This document shows positions 1 through 11,281 of a stretch of 64,000 bases of DNA, piece after piece. How positions within the stretch are numbered: position 1 is the first letter of the stretch; each line of letters starts with the position of its first letter. The notes under the pieces were generated by a model. That model worked only from the letters and a program-made list of their open reading frames with translations, was not told the DNA's origin and did no database searches. Source of the DNA: Mesostigma viride (taxonomy: Eukaryota > Streptophyta > Mesostigmatophyceae > Mesostigmatales > Mesostigmataceae); contig RPFO01000119.1 of the NCBI GenBank assembly GCA_009746045.1, forward strand, positions 27,501-91,500, read 5' to 3'. The position numbers were made by a program, and so were the translations under genes.

Positions 1-1279
1 GACAGTTATCAAGGCGGGAAGTGATCTGGGGAGTCGCCGACCCAGAAAAGGCCTCCGGAGAAAGGCGAGACGCGCATTTGAATGCCGGCTCTCTTCGATT
101 AGCAGAGATGGCGGTGCATAAGAAGCCCCTTTGGCTACGGTGGCTAGATGCAACGATAAAGCCGCGGTAATCATGGTTTGCACGATCCCCTAGTGCCGAG
201 CAAGAGTGTCATTCATATATCTCAAGAACTAGAGAGGGTTTTTCCATTCCCTGAAAGCAGAATACCAATCATTCTTGACAACGACGAAAATAGCAGCTTG
301 CTATCTGCATCCACGCGATTCTGCTCGCGCCAATTCTGCTGGCTATGGCAGCGCCATTCCTCACGCCAGGCGAAGAGCGCGAAAAGCAGTATTTTTTTCC
401 CGTTCGGCCTGCAACCGCCTTCTCTTGCTTGCAAGGTGGCAGCTTCTGGTGAGATGGAGATCATGATCAGGGAGACCCTTGGTCACTGCTAACTGCACGT
501 GGCCGCTCAGCGCGGCGCAGGACGCTCTTCTACTAGGTACGTCCTCGTACTTTCCTCTTACTTCCACGATGTCGTCCATAGCGGCAACAAGCTCTAGTAC
601 GTTAGGTGGTGGATAATCATCTATTCAAAGATCTAACATCATCTATCCAAATCTCTGCCGCCCATGTGCGGCGTTAGCAACAACAACAACAACAGCAACT
701 ATTCAAAGAGAGGTAGATACTAATTTTAAACCTCGTCATTTAGGAGCAAGTGGGCAGAATGTGCGCGCGATCTCCCGCGAACCCCACCTCCAGAGTCCAG
801 GCACGCGTGATGCCAGGATATCTAATTTGCCGCGCTGGACGATGAGTACCCTAGTGACGACTCCGTCCGTTGGTGGAACCGTCGAAGGGCCACTGCCAGG
901 CCAGGCGTTGCTTTTGGCCGGTCGACAGAACACGATCCCAACTTCCAAGCCTCATGGCAAAAATCAGACAAACACGCGCCCATTGCCCGGATCATTACTG
1001 TGTTCCATCTGGGTGACTGCAATTCGGCATGTCCGCTCTTTTCCTGAAGCATATCAGTCTCCTACTCGCTTTCTGCTGGGCAGCGAAAAGCTAGCAAACT
1101 TCTGCTTGTGGAGTGTCTCGGCAATTCTCAGAACTATCTCCTAGATGGCCATGTCGAATCGAGGTAGCCCTGTTAACGGCTTTAGTGCTTGCTGGCATGG
1201 AAGGTACCTCTACTGACTACAAATTGCCGGCCTGTCCAATCAAGCTTGACATTATTTAGTACTTCTTGGTGCGCCATTC
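1..1279. other. No gene recognised upstream of the Rab24-like gene
   Basis: Only short overlapping open frames without recognisable motifs are present. A short CAA-type run lies at about 678-697. The segment before 1280 presumably holds the promoter and 5' UTR of the Rab24-like gene, but no TATA or initiator could be assigned with confidence. Confidence 0.5.
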
Positions 1280-4200
1280 ATGGCCAATGTCGACCTTAAA
1301 GTGGTCTTGCTGGGCAAGCAGTCGGTGGGAAAGTCCTGCTTGGTTGATCGGTACTTGAACTCAAAGTTTCTGGATGCTCCCAAGAACACCATCGGAGCCG
1401 CCTTTGGGGCCAAGCGCGTCAACGTTGGCAACAGGAGCATCACCTTGGGGATCTGGGACACCGCGGGTGCCGAACGATTTGAAAGCCTGAGCCGTGTGTA
1501 AGTTAATGAACAGTGGTGGTGCCTTCAATGTCGAATCCTAGGAGGAAGAAGGCGTAAATGCCCAGCAGTGCTGCATCATGCATCGCCTTTGCAAGCTTCT
1601 GAACAAAGCGTGCTATTCGAGCAACGCCAACCAAGCAAGCTGGCGCGGTTGGGAACCTCCAGTACCATTGAAGCCACGTGGAAGCCATGTTTAGAGTCAT
1701 CATTGTACCGCGTCCCTGTCGCGTTTCCGTAAAGTCGGGTGTACGCCCTCAGAGCTGCTCATGCGCTTTGATGAATGCATAGGATCAGGTGCAGGAAAAG
1801 GCCACCCTTTGCCCAGCCTTGGTCAGAATAATCTTGCGGAGCGCATGTTGAAGAATTTGCGAAGCCAATTTATTTGGACAGCTTTGTGAAGAGGGGAAGC
1901 AATTTGAGCATTGCCGTTGGCGTCTACTGATTAGACGGTGGATGGCGCAAAAGAACTGACTCTGCGGCTTGGATGGTACAACAAAAACAGGGTTGAAGGA
2001 TTTTGGGAAACCGCACGTCAAACTGTAACCCATCCATCCATCCATCAATCCATCCACCCACCCACCCACCCACCCACCCACCCACCCACCCACCCACCCA
2101 CCCACCCACCCACCCACCCACCCACCCACCCACCCACCCACCCAGCCATCCATCCATCCATCCATCCGTCCGTCCGTCCGTCCGTCCGTCCGTCCGTCCG
2201 TCCGTCCGTCCGTCCGTCCGTCCGTCCGTCCGTCCGTCCGTCCGTCCGTCCGTCCGTCCGTCCGTCCATCCATCCATCCATCCATCCATCCATCCATCCA
2301 TCCATCCATCCATCCATCCATCCATCCACCCATCCGTCCGTTTGTCCGTCCGTCCGCCTGCCCGCCTGCCCGCCCGTTTGCCCGCCCGCCTGCCCGCCCG
2401 TTTGCCCGCCCGCCCGCCTGCCCGCCCGCCCGCCCGCCCATTTGCCCGCCATCTTGCCCGCCCGCCGCCCGCCAGCTTGCCCGCCCGCCAACCCGCCCGC
2501 CCGCCCGCCGCCAGCTTGCCCGCCCGCCGACCCGCCCGCCCGCCCACCCGCCCGCCCGCCCGCCCGCCGTCCGTCCATCCGTCCATCCGCCCTTCCTTCC
2601 GTCCGTCTGTCCATCTACCCACCAAATTTGTGCATATTCGCAAGCATAAGGGTGGCCTTCAAAATGTGCTCTCCCATTGTGGTCTTAACAGGCAAGTTAG
2701 AATGCACGTTACTTGATAACAGGCACAGTACACACATGCATCCGGGGTCGGGGGCAAGCGGCCCGGCAGGCAGGCCAGGGCAGGGAGATGGTGGCCGGGG
2801 AGAAGCTGGGGGGTTGATACGAGCGGGTCGGTTGGCACGCCGGTGGGCAGGACGGAAGGCATGGGTAGGCGGACGGAGGCGTGGGTAGGAGGACGGAGGC
2901 ATGGGTGGGAGAACGGAGGCATGGGTGTGGGGAAGGATAGAAGGGGCTTGCGGCGGTGGGCGTGGGGATGGGGGGAGGAATAGGGCGGTGGTTGGGGAGT
3001 GAAAGATTCATGAAGGGTGGAGAAACTGGTTTGGGAACCGGGGTTCCTTGGTGTCTTCCAAATGCTGCATGCACAGTGCTCATTTAGGGCGGCATGAGGT
3101 AAGGGGATGCTCGTCTATTGGTACAGTGCTATTTAGGGCGGCATGAGGTGAGGGGATCCTCGTCTATTGGTACAGTGCTATTTAGGGCGGCATGAGGTGA
3201 GGGGATCCGCGTCTATTGGTACAGTGCTATTTAGGGCGGCATGAGGTGAGGGGATCCGCGTCTATTGGTACAGTGCTATTTAGGGCGGCATGAGGTGAGG
3301 GGATCCGCGTCTATTGGTACAGTGCTATTTAGGGCGGCATGAGGTGAGGGGATCCGCGTCTATTGGTACAGTGCTATTTAGGGCGGCATGAGGTGAGGGG
3401 ATCCGCGTCTATTGGTACAGTGCTATTTAGGGCGGCATGAGGTGAGGGGATCCGCGTCTATTGGTACAGTGCTATTTAGGGCGGCATGAGGTGAGGGGAT
3501 CCGCGTCTATTGGTACAGTGCTATTTAGGGCGGCATGAGGTGAGGGGATCCGCGTCTATTGGTACAGTGCTATTTAGGGCGGCATGAGGTGAGGGGATCC
3601 GCGTCTATTGGTACAGTGCTATTTAGGGCGGCATGAGGTGAGGGGATCCGCGTCTATTGGTACAGTGCTATTTAGGGCGGCATGAGGTAAGGGGATCCGC
3701 GTCTATTGGTACAGTGCTATTTAGGGCGGCATGAGGTGAGGGGATCCGCGTCTATTGGTACAGTGCTATTTAGGGCGGCATGAGGTGAGGGGATCCGCGT
3801 CTATTGGTACAGTGCTATTTAGGGCGGCATGAGGTGAGGGGATCCGCGTCTATTGGTACAGTGCTATTTAGGGCGGCATGAGGTAAGGGGATCCGCGTCT
3901 ATTGGTACAGTGCTATTTAGGGCGGCATGAGGTGAGGGGATCCGCGTCTATTGGTACAGTGCTATTTAGGGCGGCATGAGGTGAGGGGATCCGCGTCTAT
4001 TGGTACAGTGCTATTTAGGGCGGCATGAGGTGAGGGGATCCGCGTCTATTGGTACAGTGCTATTTAGGGCGGCATGAGGTGAGGGGATCCGCGTCTATTG
4101 GTACAGTGCTATTTAGGGCGGCATGAGGTGAGGGGATCCGCGTCTATTGGTACAGTGCTATTTAGGGCGGCATGAGGTGAGGGGATCCGCGTCTATTGGT

Positions 4201-7200
4201 ACAGTGCTATTTAGGGCGGCATGAGGTGAGGGGATCCGCGTCTATTGGTACAGTGCTATTTAGGGCGGCATGAGGTGAGGGGATCCGCGTCTATTGGTAC
4301 AGTGCTATTTAGGGCGGCATGAGGTGAGGGGATCCGCGTCTATTGGTACAGTGCTATTTAGGGCGGCATGAGGTAAGGGGATCCGCGTCTATTGGTACAG
4401 TGCTATTTAGGGCGGCATGAGGTGAGGGGATCCGCGTCTATTGGTACAGTGCTATTTAGGGCGGCATGAGGTAAAAGATCTTCATACAGGCACATCACGT
4501 AAAAGATCTTCGTACAGGCACATCACGTAAAAGATCTTCGTACAGGCATCAGGTTAAAGATGTGTACTGGCATCAGGTTAAAGATCTTCGTACAGGCTGG
4601 AATGCCGCAATGGGCACCGTTTTGGTCTCAATGCGCGATACATTACCAGACACGGTCGGTGAACAACATCCACTACCAGAAGTTTCACAAAGAACTTCAC
4701 TGTAATTTGGTTGATACTCCGGCTACGGGGTGCTGGCGCACTGTGAAGGTCCAGAGTGCAGCCGTGGTCAACCGGGAGTCACCTTTGCACGGCTTCCGCC
4801 GTTGCGTGACCCAGTGAGTAGTACTCCTACTCACTTCCGCCCCTGTGGGGCCAGCAGTTAGATTCGATCCACTGGTTCGTGTTGGGGAATTTCGAACGAA
4901 CTTGCACCGCTCTCCGGTAAAGAGCTTTTTTGCAACAAAAGTCCCCCCCCCCAGTAAACCGGAAAGTCAGTGTGTGTGACCGACCGACCGACCGACCGAC
5001 CGACCGACCGACCGACCGACCGACCGACCGACCGACCGACCGACCGACCGACCGACCGACCGACCGACCGACCGACCGACCGACCGACCGACCGACCGAC
5101 CGACCGACCGACCGACCGACCGACCGACCGACCGACCGACCGACCGACCGACCGACCGACCGACCAACCAACCAACCAACCACCCGCCTACCCACCCCAC
5201 CACCGGCATCCCAATCACTGCAGGGACTCCCACCCCATGTTCTCTCGCCCTTTTACCCTTCCACTTCCTATCTCTTCCCCCCATCTCTCTCCCCCCGGTA
5301 AATCATCAGGCTTAAGCCACCTTTCTCGACCCCTTCAGCTGATCAATTCTCTTTAATATCCCCCCCGTCCTCCCTCGTCCTCCCTCGTCTTCTCCCTACG
5401 TTCCCTGCCATACCTCCCCCCTCGTCTCTTCTCCCCCCTCGTCTCTTCTCCCCCTCGTCTCTTCTCCCCCCTCGTCTCTTCTCCCCCCTCGTCTCCTCTC
5501 CCCCCTCGTCTCTTCTCCCCCTCGTCTCCTCTCCCCCTCGTCTCTTCTCCCCCTCGTCTCCTCTCCCCCTCGTCTCCTCTCCCCCTCGTCTCTTCTCCCC
5601 CTCGTCTCTTCTCCCCCTCGTCTCCTCTCCCCCCTCGTCTCCTCTCCCCCTCGTCTCTTCCCCCCCTCGTCTCTTCTCCCCCCTCGTCTCCTCTCCCCCC
5701 TCGTCTCTTCTCCCCCTCATCTCCTCTCCCCCTCGTCTCTTCTCCCCCTCGTCTCTTCTCCCCCCTCGTCTCCTCTCCCCCCTCGTCTCTTCTCCCCCCT
5801 CATCTCTTCTCCCCTCGTCTCTTCTCCCCCCTCATCTCTTCTCCCCCTCGTCTCTTCTCCCCCTCGTCTCTTCTCCCCCTCGTCTCTTCTCCCCCTCGTC
5901 TCTTCTCCCCCTCGTCTCTTCTCCCCCTCGTCTCTTCTCCCCCTCGTCTCTTCTCCCCCTCGTCTCTTCTCCCCCTCGTCTCCTCTCCCCCTCGTCTCTT
6001 CTCCCCCCTCGTCTCTTCTCCCCTCGTCTCTTCTCCTCCTCGTCTCCTCTCCCCTCGTCTCTTCTCCCCCTCGTCTCCTCTCCCCCTCGTCTCCTCTCCC
6101 CCTCGTCTCTTCTCCCCCCTCGTCTCCTCTCCCCCCTCGTCTCTTCTCCCCCTTGTCTCTTCTCCCCCTCGTCTCTTCTCCCCCTCGTCTCTTCTCCCCC
6201 CTCGTCTCTTCTCCCCCTCGTCTCTTCTCCTCCTCGTCTCCTCTCCCCCTCGTCTCTTCTCCTCCTCGTCTCCTCTCCCCCTCGTCTCTTCTCCCCTCGT
6301 CTCTTCTCCCCCTCGTCTCTTCTCCCCCTCGTCTCTTCTCCTCCTCGTCTCCTCTCCCCATCGTCTCTTCTCCCCTCGTCTCCTCTCCCCCTCGTCTCCT
6401 CTCCCCCCTCGTCTCCTCTCCCCCTCGTCTCTTCTCCCCCTCGTCTCTTCTCCCCCTCGTCTCTTCTCCCCCTCGTCTCTTCTCCCCCTCGTCTCTTCTC
6501 CTCCTCGTCTCCTCTCCCCTCGTCTCTTCTCCCCCCTCGTCTCTTCTCCCCCTCGTCTCTTCTCCCCCTCGTCTCTTCTCCCCCTCGTCTCTTCTCCCCC
6601 CTCGTCTCTTCTCCCCCTCGTCTCTTCTCCTCCTCGTCTCCTCTCCCCTCGTCTCTTCTCCTCCTCGTCTCCTCTCCCCTCGTCTCTTCTCACCCTCGTC
6701 TCTTCTCCCCCCTCGTCTCTTCTCCCCCTCGTCTCTTCTCCTCCTCGTCTCCTCTCCCCATCGTCTCTTCTCCCCTCGTCTCCTCTCCCCCTCGTCTCTT
6801 CTCCCCCCTCGTCTCTTCTCCCCCCTCGTCTCTTCTCCCCCTCGTCTCTTCTCCCCCTCGTCTCTTCTCCCCCTCGTCTCTTCTCCCCCTCGTCTCTTCT
6901 CCCCCTCGTCTCTTCTCCCCCTCGTCTCTTCTCCCCCTCGTCTCTTCTCCTCCTCGTCTCCTCTCCCCCTCGTCTCTTCTCCTCCTCGTCTCCTCTCCCC
7001 CCTCGTCTCTTCTCCCCCTCGTCTCTTCTCCCCCTCGTCTCTTCTCCCCATCGTCTCTTCTCCCCCTCGTCTCCTCTCCCCTCGTCTCTTCTCCCCCTCG
7101 TCTCCTCTCCCCCTCGTCTCCTCTCCCCCTCGTCTCTTCTCCCCCTCGTCTCCTCTCCCCCCTCGTCTCTTCTCCCCCTCGTCTCTTCTCCCCCTCGTCT

Positions 7201-10200
7201 CTTCTCCCCCTCGTCTCTTCTCCCCCTCGTCTCTTCTCCCCCTCGTCTCTTCTCCCCTCGTCTCTTCTCCTCCTCGTCTCCTCTCCCCCTCGTCTCTTCT
7301 CCTCCTCGTCTCCTCCCCCCCTCGTCTCTTCTCCCCCTCGTCTCTTCTCCCCCCTCGTCTCTTCTCCCCTCGTCTCTTCTCCCCCTCGTCTCTTCTCCCC
7401 CTCGTCTCTTCTCCCCCTCGTCTCTTCTCCCCCTCGTCTCCTCTCCCCATCGTCTCTTCTCCCCTCGTCTCCTCTCCCCCCTCGTCTCCTCTCCCCCTCG
7501 TCTCCTCTCCCCCCTCGTCTCTTCTCCCCCTCGTCTCTTCTCCCCCTCGTCTCTTCTCCCCCTCGTCTCTTCTCCCCTCGTCTCTTCTCCTCCTCGTCTC
7601 CTCTCCCCTCGTCTCTTCTCCTCCTCGTCTCCTCTCCCCCTCGTCTCTTCTCCCCCTCGTCTCTTCTCCCCTCGTCTCTTCTCCTCCTCGTCTCCTCTCC
7701 CCTCGTCTCTTCTCCTCCTCGTCTCCTCTCCCCATCGTCTCTTCTCCCCCTCGTCTCTTCTCCTCCTCGTCTCCTCTCCCCCCTCGTCTCCTCTCCCCCT
7801 CGTCTCTTCTCCTCCTCGTCTCCTCTCCCCCTCGTCTCTTCTCCTCCTCGTCTCTTCTCCCCCTCGTCTCTTCTCCCCCTCGTCTCTTCTCCCCCTCTCC
7901 TCTCCCCCTCGTCTCTTCTCCTCTTCTCCTCCTCTCCTCTTCTCCTCTTCTCCTCTTCCCCTCGTCTCTTCTCCCCCCTCATCTCTTCTCCCCCTCGTCT
8001 CTTCTCCCCCTCATATCTTCTCCCCCCTCGTCTCTTCTCCCCCTCGTCTCTTCTCCCCCTCGTCTCTTCTCCCCCTCGTCTCCTCTCCCCCTCGTCTCTT
8101 CTCCCCCTCGTCTCCTCTCCCCCTCGTCTCTTCTCCCCCGTTCTCACCGCAGGTATTATCCCCCTTCCACCTTTCCACTCCCCCCATCCTCTCACCCCCG
8201 GCCATGTCCCCGTAGCTGCTACCCCCTTTCTCTAGCCCTTAAAGCTCTCTGAGATCATTCCCCTGTCCTCCCCTGTCCTCTCTTCCCCCCGTGTCCGGGC
8301 AGTTGCTACCTCCCCCTTCACCTCCCCCCTTCCGCCCTTTCTACGGCTTCACAGGTAAACAACTCTTTAATGTGTCCCGCCTTTTGTGTGTCCTCCCGCA
8401 GCTAGTACCTCCCCCTTCACCTCGTAACACTGTCACACCCCCCCGCCCACTGTCCCCCCTGGCATACCCCCTGCAGCTACTACCACTCGGCGGGCGCGGC
8501 CATCGTGTGCTTTGACGTGACGGACGCGTCCAGTTTCGAGAAGCTCAAGTTCTGGGTGGAGGAGCTGCGGGACAGCGAGGTGCGACGATGCTGTAGGAAT
8601 GTAGGGACAGCAAGGTGTGGTGATGCTTTACTGCTATGTGGATATGGTTAGTTGTAGGGGCAACAGCAACAAAAGGTTTGGCATAGGATGGCGTTCTGAA
8701 GACCTGGGTGGATGAGCTAAGGGACAGCGAGGTGTGTGCTGGGGGGGCATGATGGTGCGATCGATCTGATACACAGATGTAATCAGGTGGCGCATGATGA
8801 TGTGCGCAGGTGGTGGTGGAGGAGCTGCTCGACAGCGGGCTAGGATGATGATGTGTGTGAATGTGGTCAATCATAGGAGCAAGAGCAATAATAAGTTGAC
8901 ATAATATGCCGACAAGCATATGTTGATGAGCTGCGGGGCAGCGGGGGGAGGGGGCCAGTGGGCGCGCTACTGCCTATTTATAGTGTTATGTCATGACTAA
9001 TATTACTGCGTTATAGTATAACTATATACGTCATACTTGTAACTATATACGCTGTACTGAGGTGGCCCACGATGACACACGAGAGGTGACAAATGCAGGT
9101 AGTTGGTGGGGGAGAAGGCTGGCGAGGTGAGGGCCCGCATGACAGCTGCCATAGGTCGTAATGGGCCATCAGCAGATGTTTGGGCAATATGGGTACATGC
9201 GGTTGTCTCATGGATATTTGGGCAACGAAGACTTGGTTTATATCGTACCTTCTCTCATGCCCATGAGGCTGCACGCTCTAGACTCATGACCACCCAACGG
9301 AGGCACCTGGCTTGAAACCACAACAATATCTCACACGAACCCCCTTTGAGGGTCCTTAGCAAGTAAGCTAGTCATAGGTCTGCAAGGCAATAACTTGGTG
9401 TTGAGATTCCTAGCTTCCAAGCTTCTAGCCATGCATGCTTGAGGGGGCGCAGAGTCGCGGCCCACCAGGACCCCTACAAGCTCGAAATTTCGGTGCCTGC
9501 TCTGTGCTCTGTTGCCATTCGTGGACTGCCAGGAATACGGCGAGGGTTTACCACATTCCGTGACTATCGGGCACCTACAATCCACTGCTTTTCTTATCAA
9601 TGTGTTATCATCGCATGCCAGGACTCATGCAAGCTTTACCTAGGCCATATGACTGACGGGCCGCACATTTCTAAGTAACGTTCGAGAACTTGCATGCCAC
9701 CGCCCGGACACCTGCAAGCTGTACCTTGTCTAACGGATGTCGGATATATGTCCTTGCTTGTCTGACAATATCCATGCCAGGATTCCTGCAAGCTCGACTT
9801 TGGTGTGATGCCTGTTGGTTGTCATCATGCGTTTCTAACTAATCTAGTTATCAACTGTCTACTACCCACTAACTGCCCCACACACCCCAGGATTCTTGCA
9901 AGCTCTATTTTGTGGCGACCAAATGCGACCTGCTTGAGGACGCGGGCTTCCGAGAGGCAGTCCGCGACGAGGACGTGCGCGCGTACGTGCGCCAGCACGC
10001 CGGCAAGTACTTCCGGACCTCGGCCAAGACAGGGATGAACATCGAGGCGTTATTTATGAGCGTGGCTGAGGACTTTGCCGCCTCGAGCAAGCCGCCAGGT
10101 GGCACTGCAGGAGCTGCCGGCACTGCAGGGGGGGCACCTGGGGTGGGGCAGCCGCCGGTGGCGTCGCCGGTGGTGCGAATCACGGCAACGGACAAGGATG

Positions 10201-10247
10201 GGGAGGCGATGACGATCGTGAACCGGCGTGCGTGCTGCACAGGATGA
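1280..10247 (+). CDS. RAB24: Rab24-like small GTPase, three exons
   Basis: Coding exons are 1280-1497, 8477-8579 and 9891-10247, giving 225 residues. Exon 1 carries the P-loop GKQSVGKS (residues 12-19), the switch I NTIGAAF segment and WDTAGAERF (59-67). Exon 2 gives [19 protein letters not shown] and ends in RDSE. Exon 3 has TKCD (base recognition) and TSAKTG, and the chain ends in CCTG. Donors GTAAGT (1498) and GTGCGA (8580) and acceptors at 8476 and 9890 keep the frame. NTIGAAF and the TLGIWDTAG stretch match the Rab24 branch, which acts in autophagy-related membrane traffic in animals. The usual catalytic Gln of DTAGQE is Ala64; mammalian Rab24 has Ser there. The CC motif followed by two residues recalls the atypical CCHH tail of Rab24. 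Identification is firm at Rab level and good at Rab24 level. Confidence 0.9.
2029..2620. repeat. Tetranucleotide array CCAT/CCAC/CCGT, degenerating to CCGC/CCTG
   Basis: Successive blocks of CCAT, CCAC, CCAT, CCGT and CCAT, then a decayed C-rich part, all in the sense strand of Rab24 intron 1. The block structure suggests a single tetramer array that mutated and re-expanded. Long open frames in all phases here are by-products of a stop-free repeat. Confidence 0.95.
2621..3078. repeat. G-rich degenerate repeat tract in intron 1
   Basis: From about 2740 the sense strand becomes G-rich, with recurring words such as GGACGGAGGCATGGGT (2872-2930). This is the only G-rich block among the otherwise C-rich sense-strand arrays of this intron. 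No gene is seen. Confidence 0.6.
3083..4471. repeat. 49-bp minisatellite, about 28 copies
   Basis: The word TTTAGGGCGGCATGAGGT recurs every 49 bp exactly, from 3083 to 4455. Almost all units are identical, each with a GGATCCGCG core; a few read GGTAAG instead of GGTGAG. Perfect periodicity and near identity point to recent expansion. It lies wholly within Rab24 intron 1. Confidence 0.97.
4471..4597. repeat. 28-bp short tandem repeat, about 4.5 copies
   Basis: Units of the type GTAAAAGATCTTCGTACAGG follow the 49-bp array directly and shorten to 26 and 24 bp. There is no spacer diversity, so this is not a CRISPR-type array. Confidence 0.85.
4978..5180. repeat. Tetranucleotide array (GACC)n
   Basis: About 46 uninterrupted GACC/CCGA units end in a few CCAA units. 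The array lies in Rab24 intron 1; the apparent (TDRP)n and (SVGR)n proteins here are repeat translations only. Confidence 0.97.
5358..8139. repeat. 2.8-kb polypyrimidine minisatellite, 15-17 bp unit
   Basis: Variants of CTCGTCTCTTCTCCCC repeat about 170 times. The sense strand is nearly all pyrimidine apart from one G per unit. Units alternate CTCTT/CTCCT and C4-C6 forms. Open frames of about 670-700 codons on both strands arise only because the repeat lacks stops. The array occupies the last third of Rab24 intron 1, about 340 bp from exon 2. Confidence 0.97.
8580..9890 (+). repeat. Rab24 intron 2 with degenerate copies of exon boundaries
   Basis: The end of exon 2 (GAGCTGCGGGACAGCGAG|GTG) recurs in decayed form at about 8606, 8715, 8819 and 8927. 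The start of exon 3 (CCAG|GATTCTTGCAAGCT) recurs at about 9465, 9620, 9703 and 9778 before the true acceptor at 9890. The only plausible in-frame splice that gives a Rab fold is 8579 to 9891. Confidence 0.7.
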
Positions 10248-11281
10248 GGCCGCTGTGGTTGTGATTGTTCTGGCAGTGGTCACCGAACTCGGATGGTTAT
10301 GTTATGATATTTTATATTCAGATTATCATGTTCTGATGGTGGTCACAGAACTCAGCACGTACGTGACAGTGGTCACGTTTTGCGGACTATTATTCTGACG
10401 GTAGTCACAAACCTCAGTATTGTGACGGTGGTCACTTATTATTGTAACTCGGTTTTCTGACAGTGGCCACCTACTAGGCTTCTGGCTTCATGCAGGTGAC
10501 CCTTTGAGGGGGCGATCTGTCGGCTGTAGAACCTCAGTAGCTATTCTGACGGTGGTCACTTAACTCAGTAGTTTTCACTGTGGTCGCCTCGGCGGAGATG
10601 ACCTCTGAGGGTCCCTATTCGTTGGCTCAAGGGAATCAGATTTGCCGGCTCAAGGGGTGCAGTATTCTGATGGTGCCTGAATCGCTGTGATGACGCCCAA
10701 CTGTCAAGTATTCCACTGGGGGAAATATTAGTCCATGCATCCTGTACTCTCAATCGGTTGGTGTGCTTGGTTTTCTTCTGGACTCTGGACATGGCCTTTG
10801 GTGGACGGATGGCAGATATGCTTCAACCGAATGTTAGAGCAGGCATCGACAAGTGTTGGAGGCTGAGTCAGAAGACGGCCAAATCCTGGTAGGACTACCA
10901 GGATTGCTCCAGCTGGTTGCCTAAAAAAGGTTGCATAGACAATGGATGAGAAAGTGCTTGGGACGCAGAATGTCTGACTCGAGGGTGAACTGCGTTTCCC
11001 CTTCAGTTTGCCTTTACCAGTTAGTTTGGTCGATGCTTTTGCCAGTTAGCTTGGGTACTTAATGCCAATGGTAAATCCCCAATAATGTGCCTGCCTTAGT
11101 TGTCTACATGTAGCATTTGTAAGGCTGCTGCATTGCCCGTCGATGACTTGTCGCAGCTGTGGCCTTTTTTTCCAGCTTATGAAATATGAACTTCTGTATA
11201 GCAGTCAAGGCTGTCCAGGTTTCATAGGCACACATGCAGAGACCAGTGCATGGCTGAATGACGTGCGTGCGCGTATATACG
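10248..11281. other. Rab24 3' flank with a degenerate GTGGTCAC repeat; no further gene
   Basis: About eight copies of a motif like CTGACGGTGGTCAC are scattered between 10270 and 10590, probably within the Rab24 3' UTR. Nothing recognisable follows to 11281. Confidence 0.5.

Noticed and set aside
2003-2716. Overlapping Pro- and Gly-rich frames
   Set aside because: By-products of the CCAT/CCAC/CCGT array in Rab24 intron 1.
3083-4597. Possible CRISPR array
   Set aside because: The 49-bp and 28-bp units are directly adjacent with no variable spacers, there are no cas genes, and the setting is a eukaryotic intron.
5717-8252. Open frames of about 500-700 codons on both strands
   Set aside because: They are translations of the stop-free polypyrimidine minisatellite in all phases, with no start context or domain.
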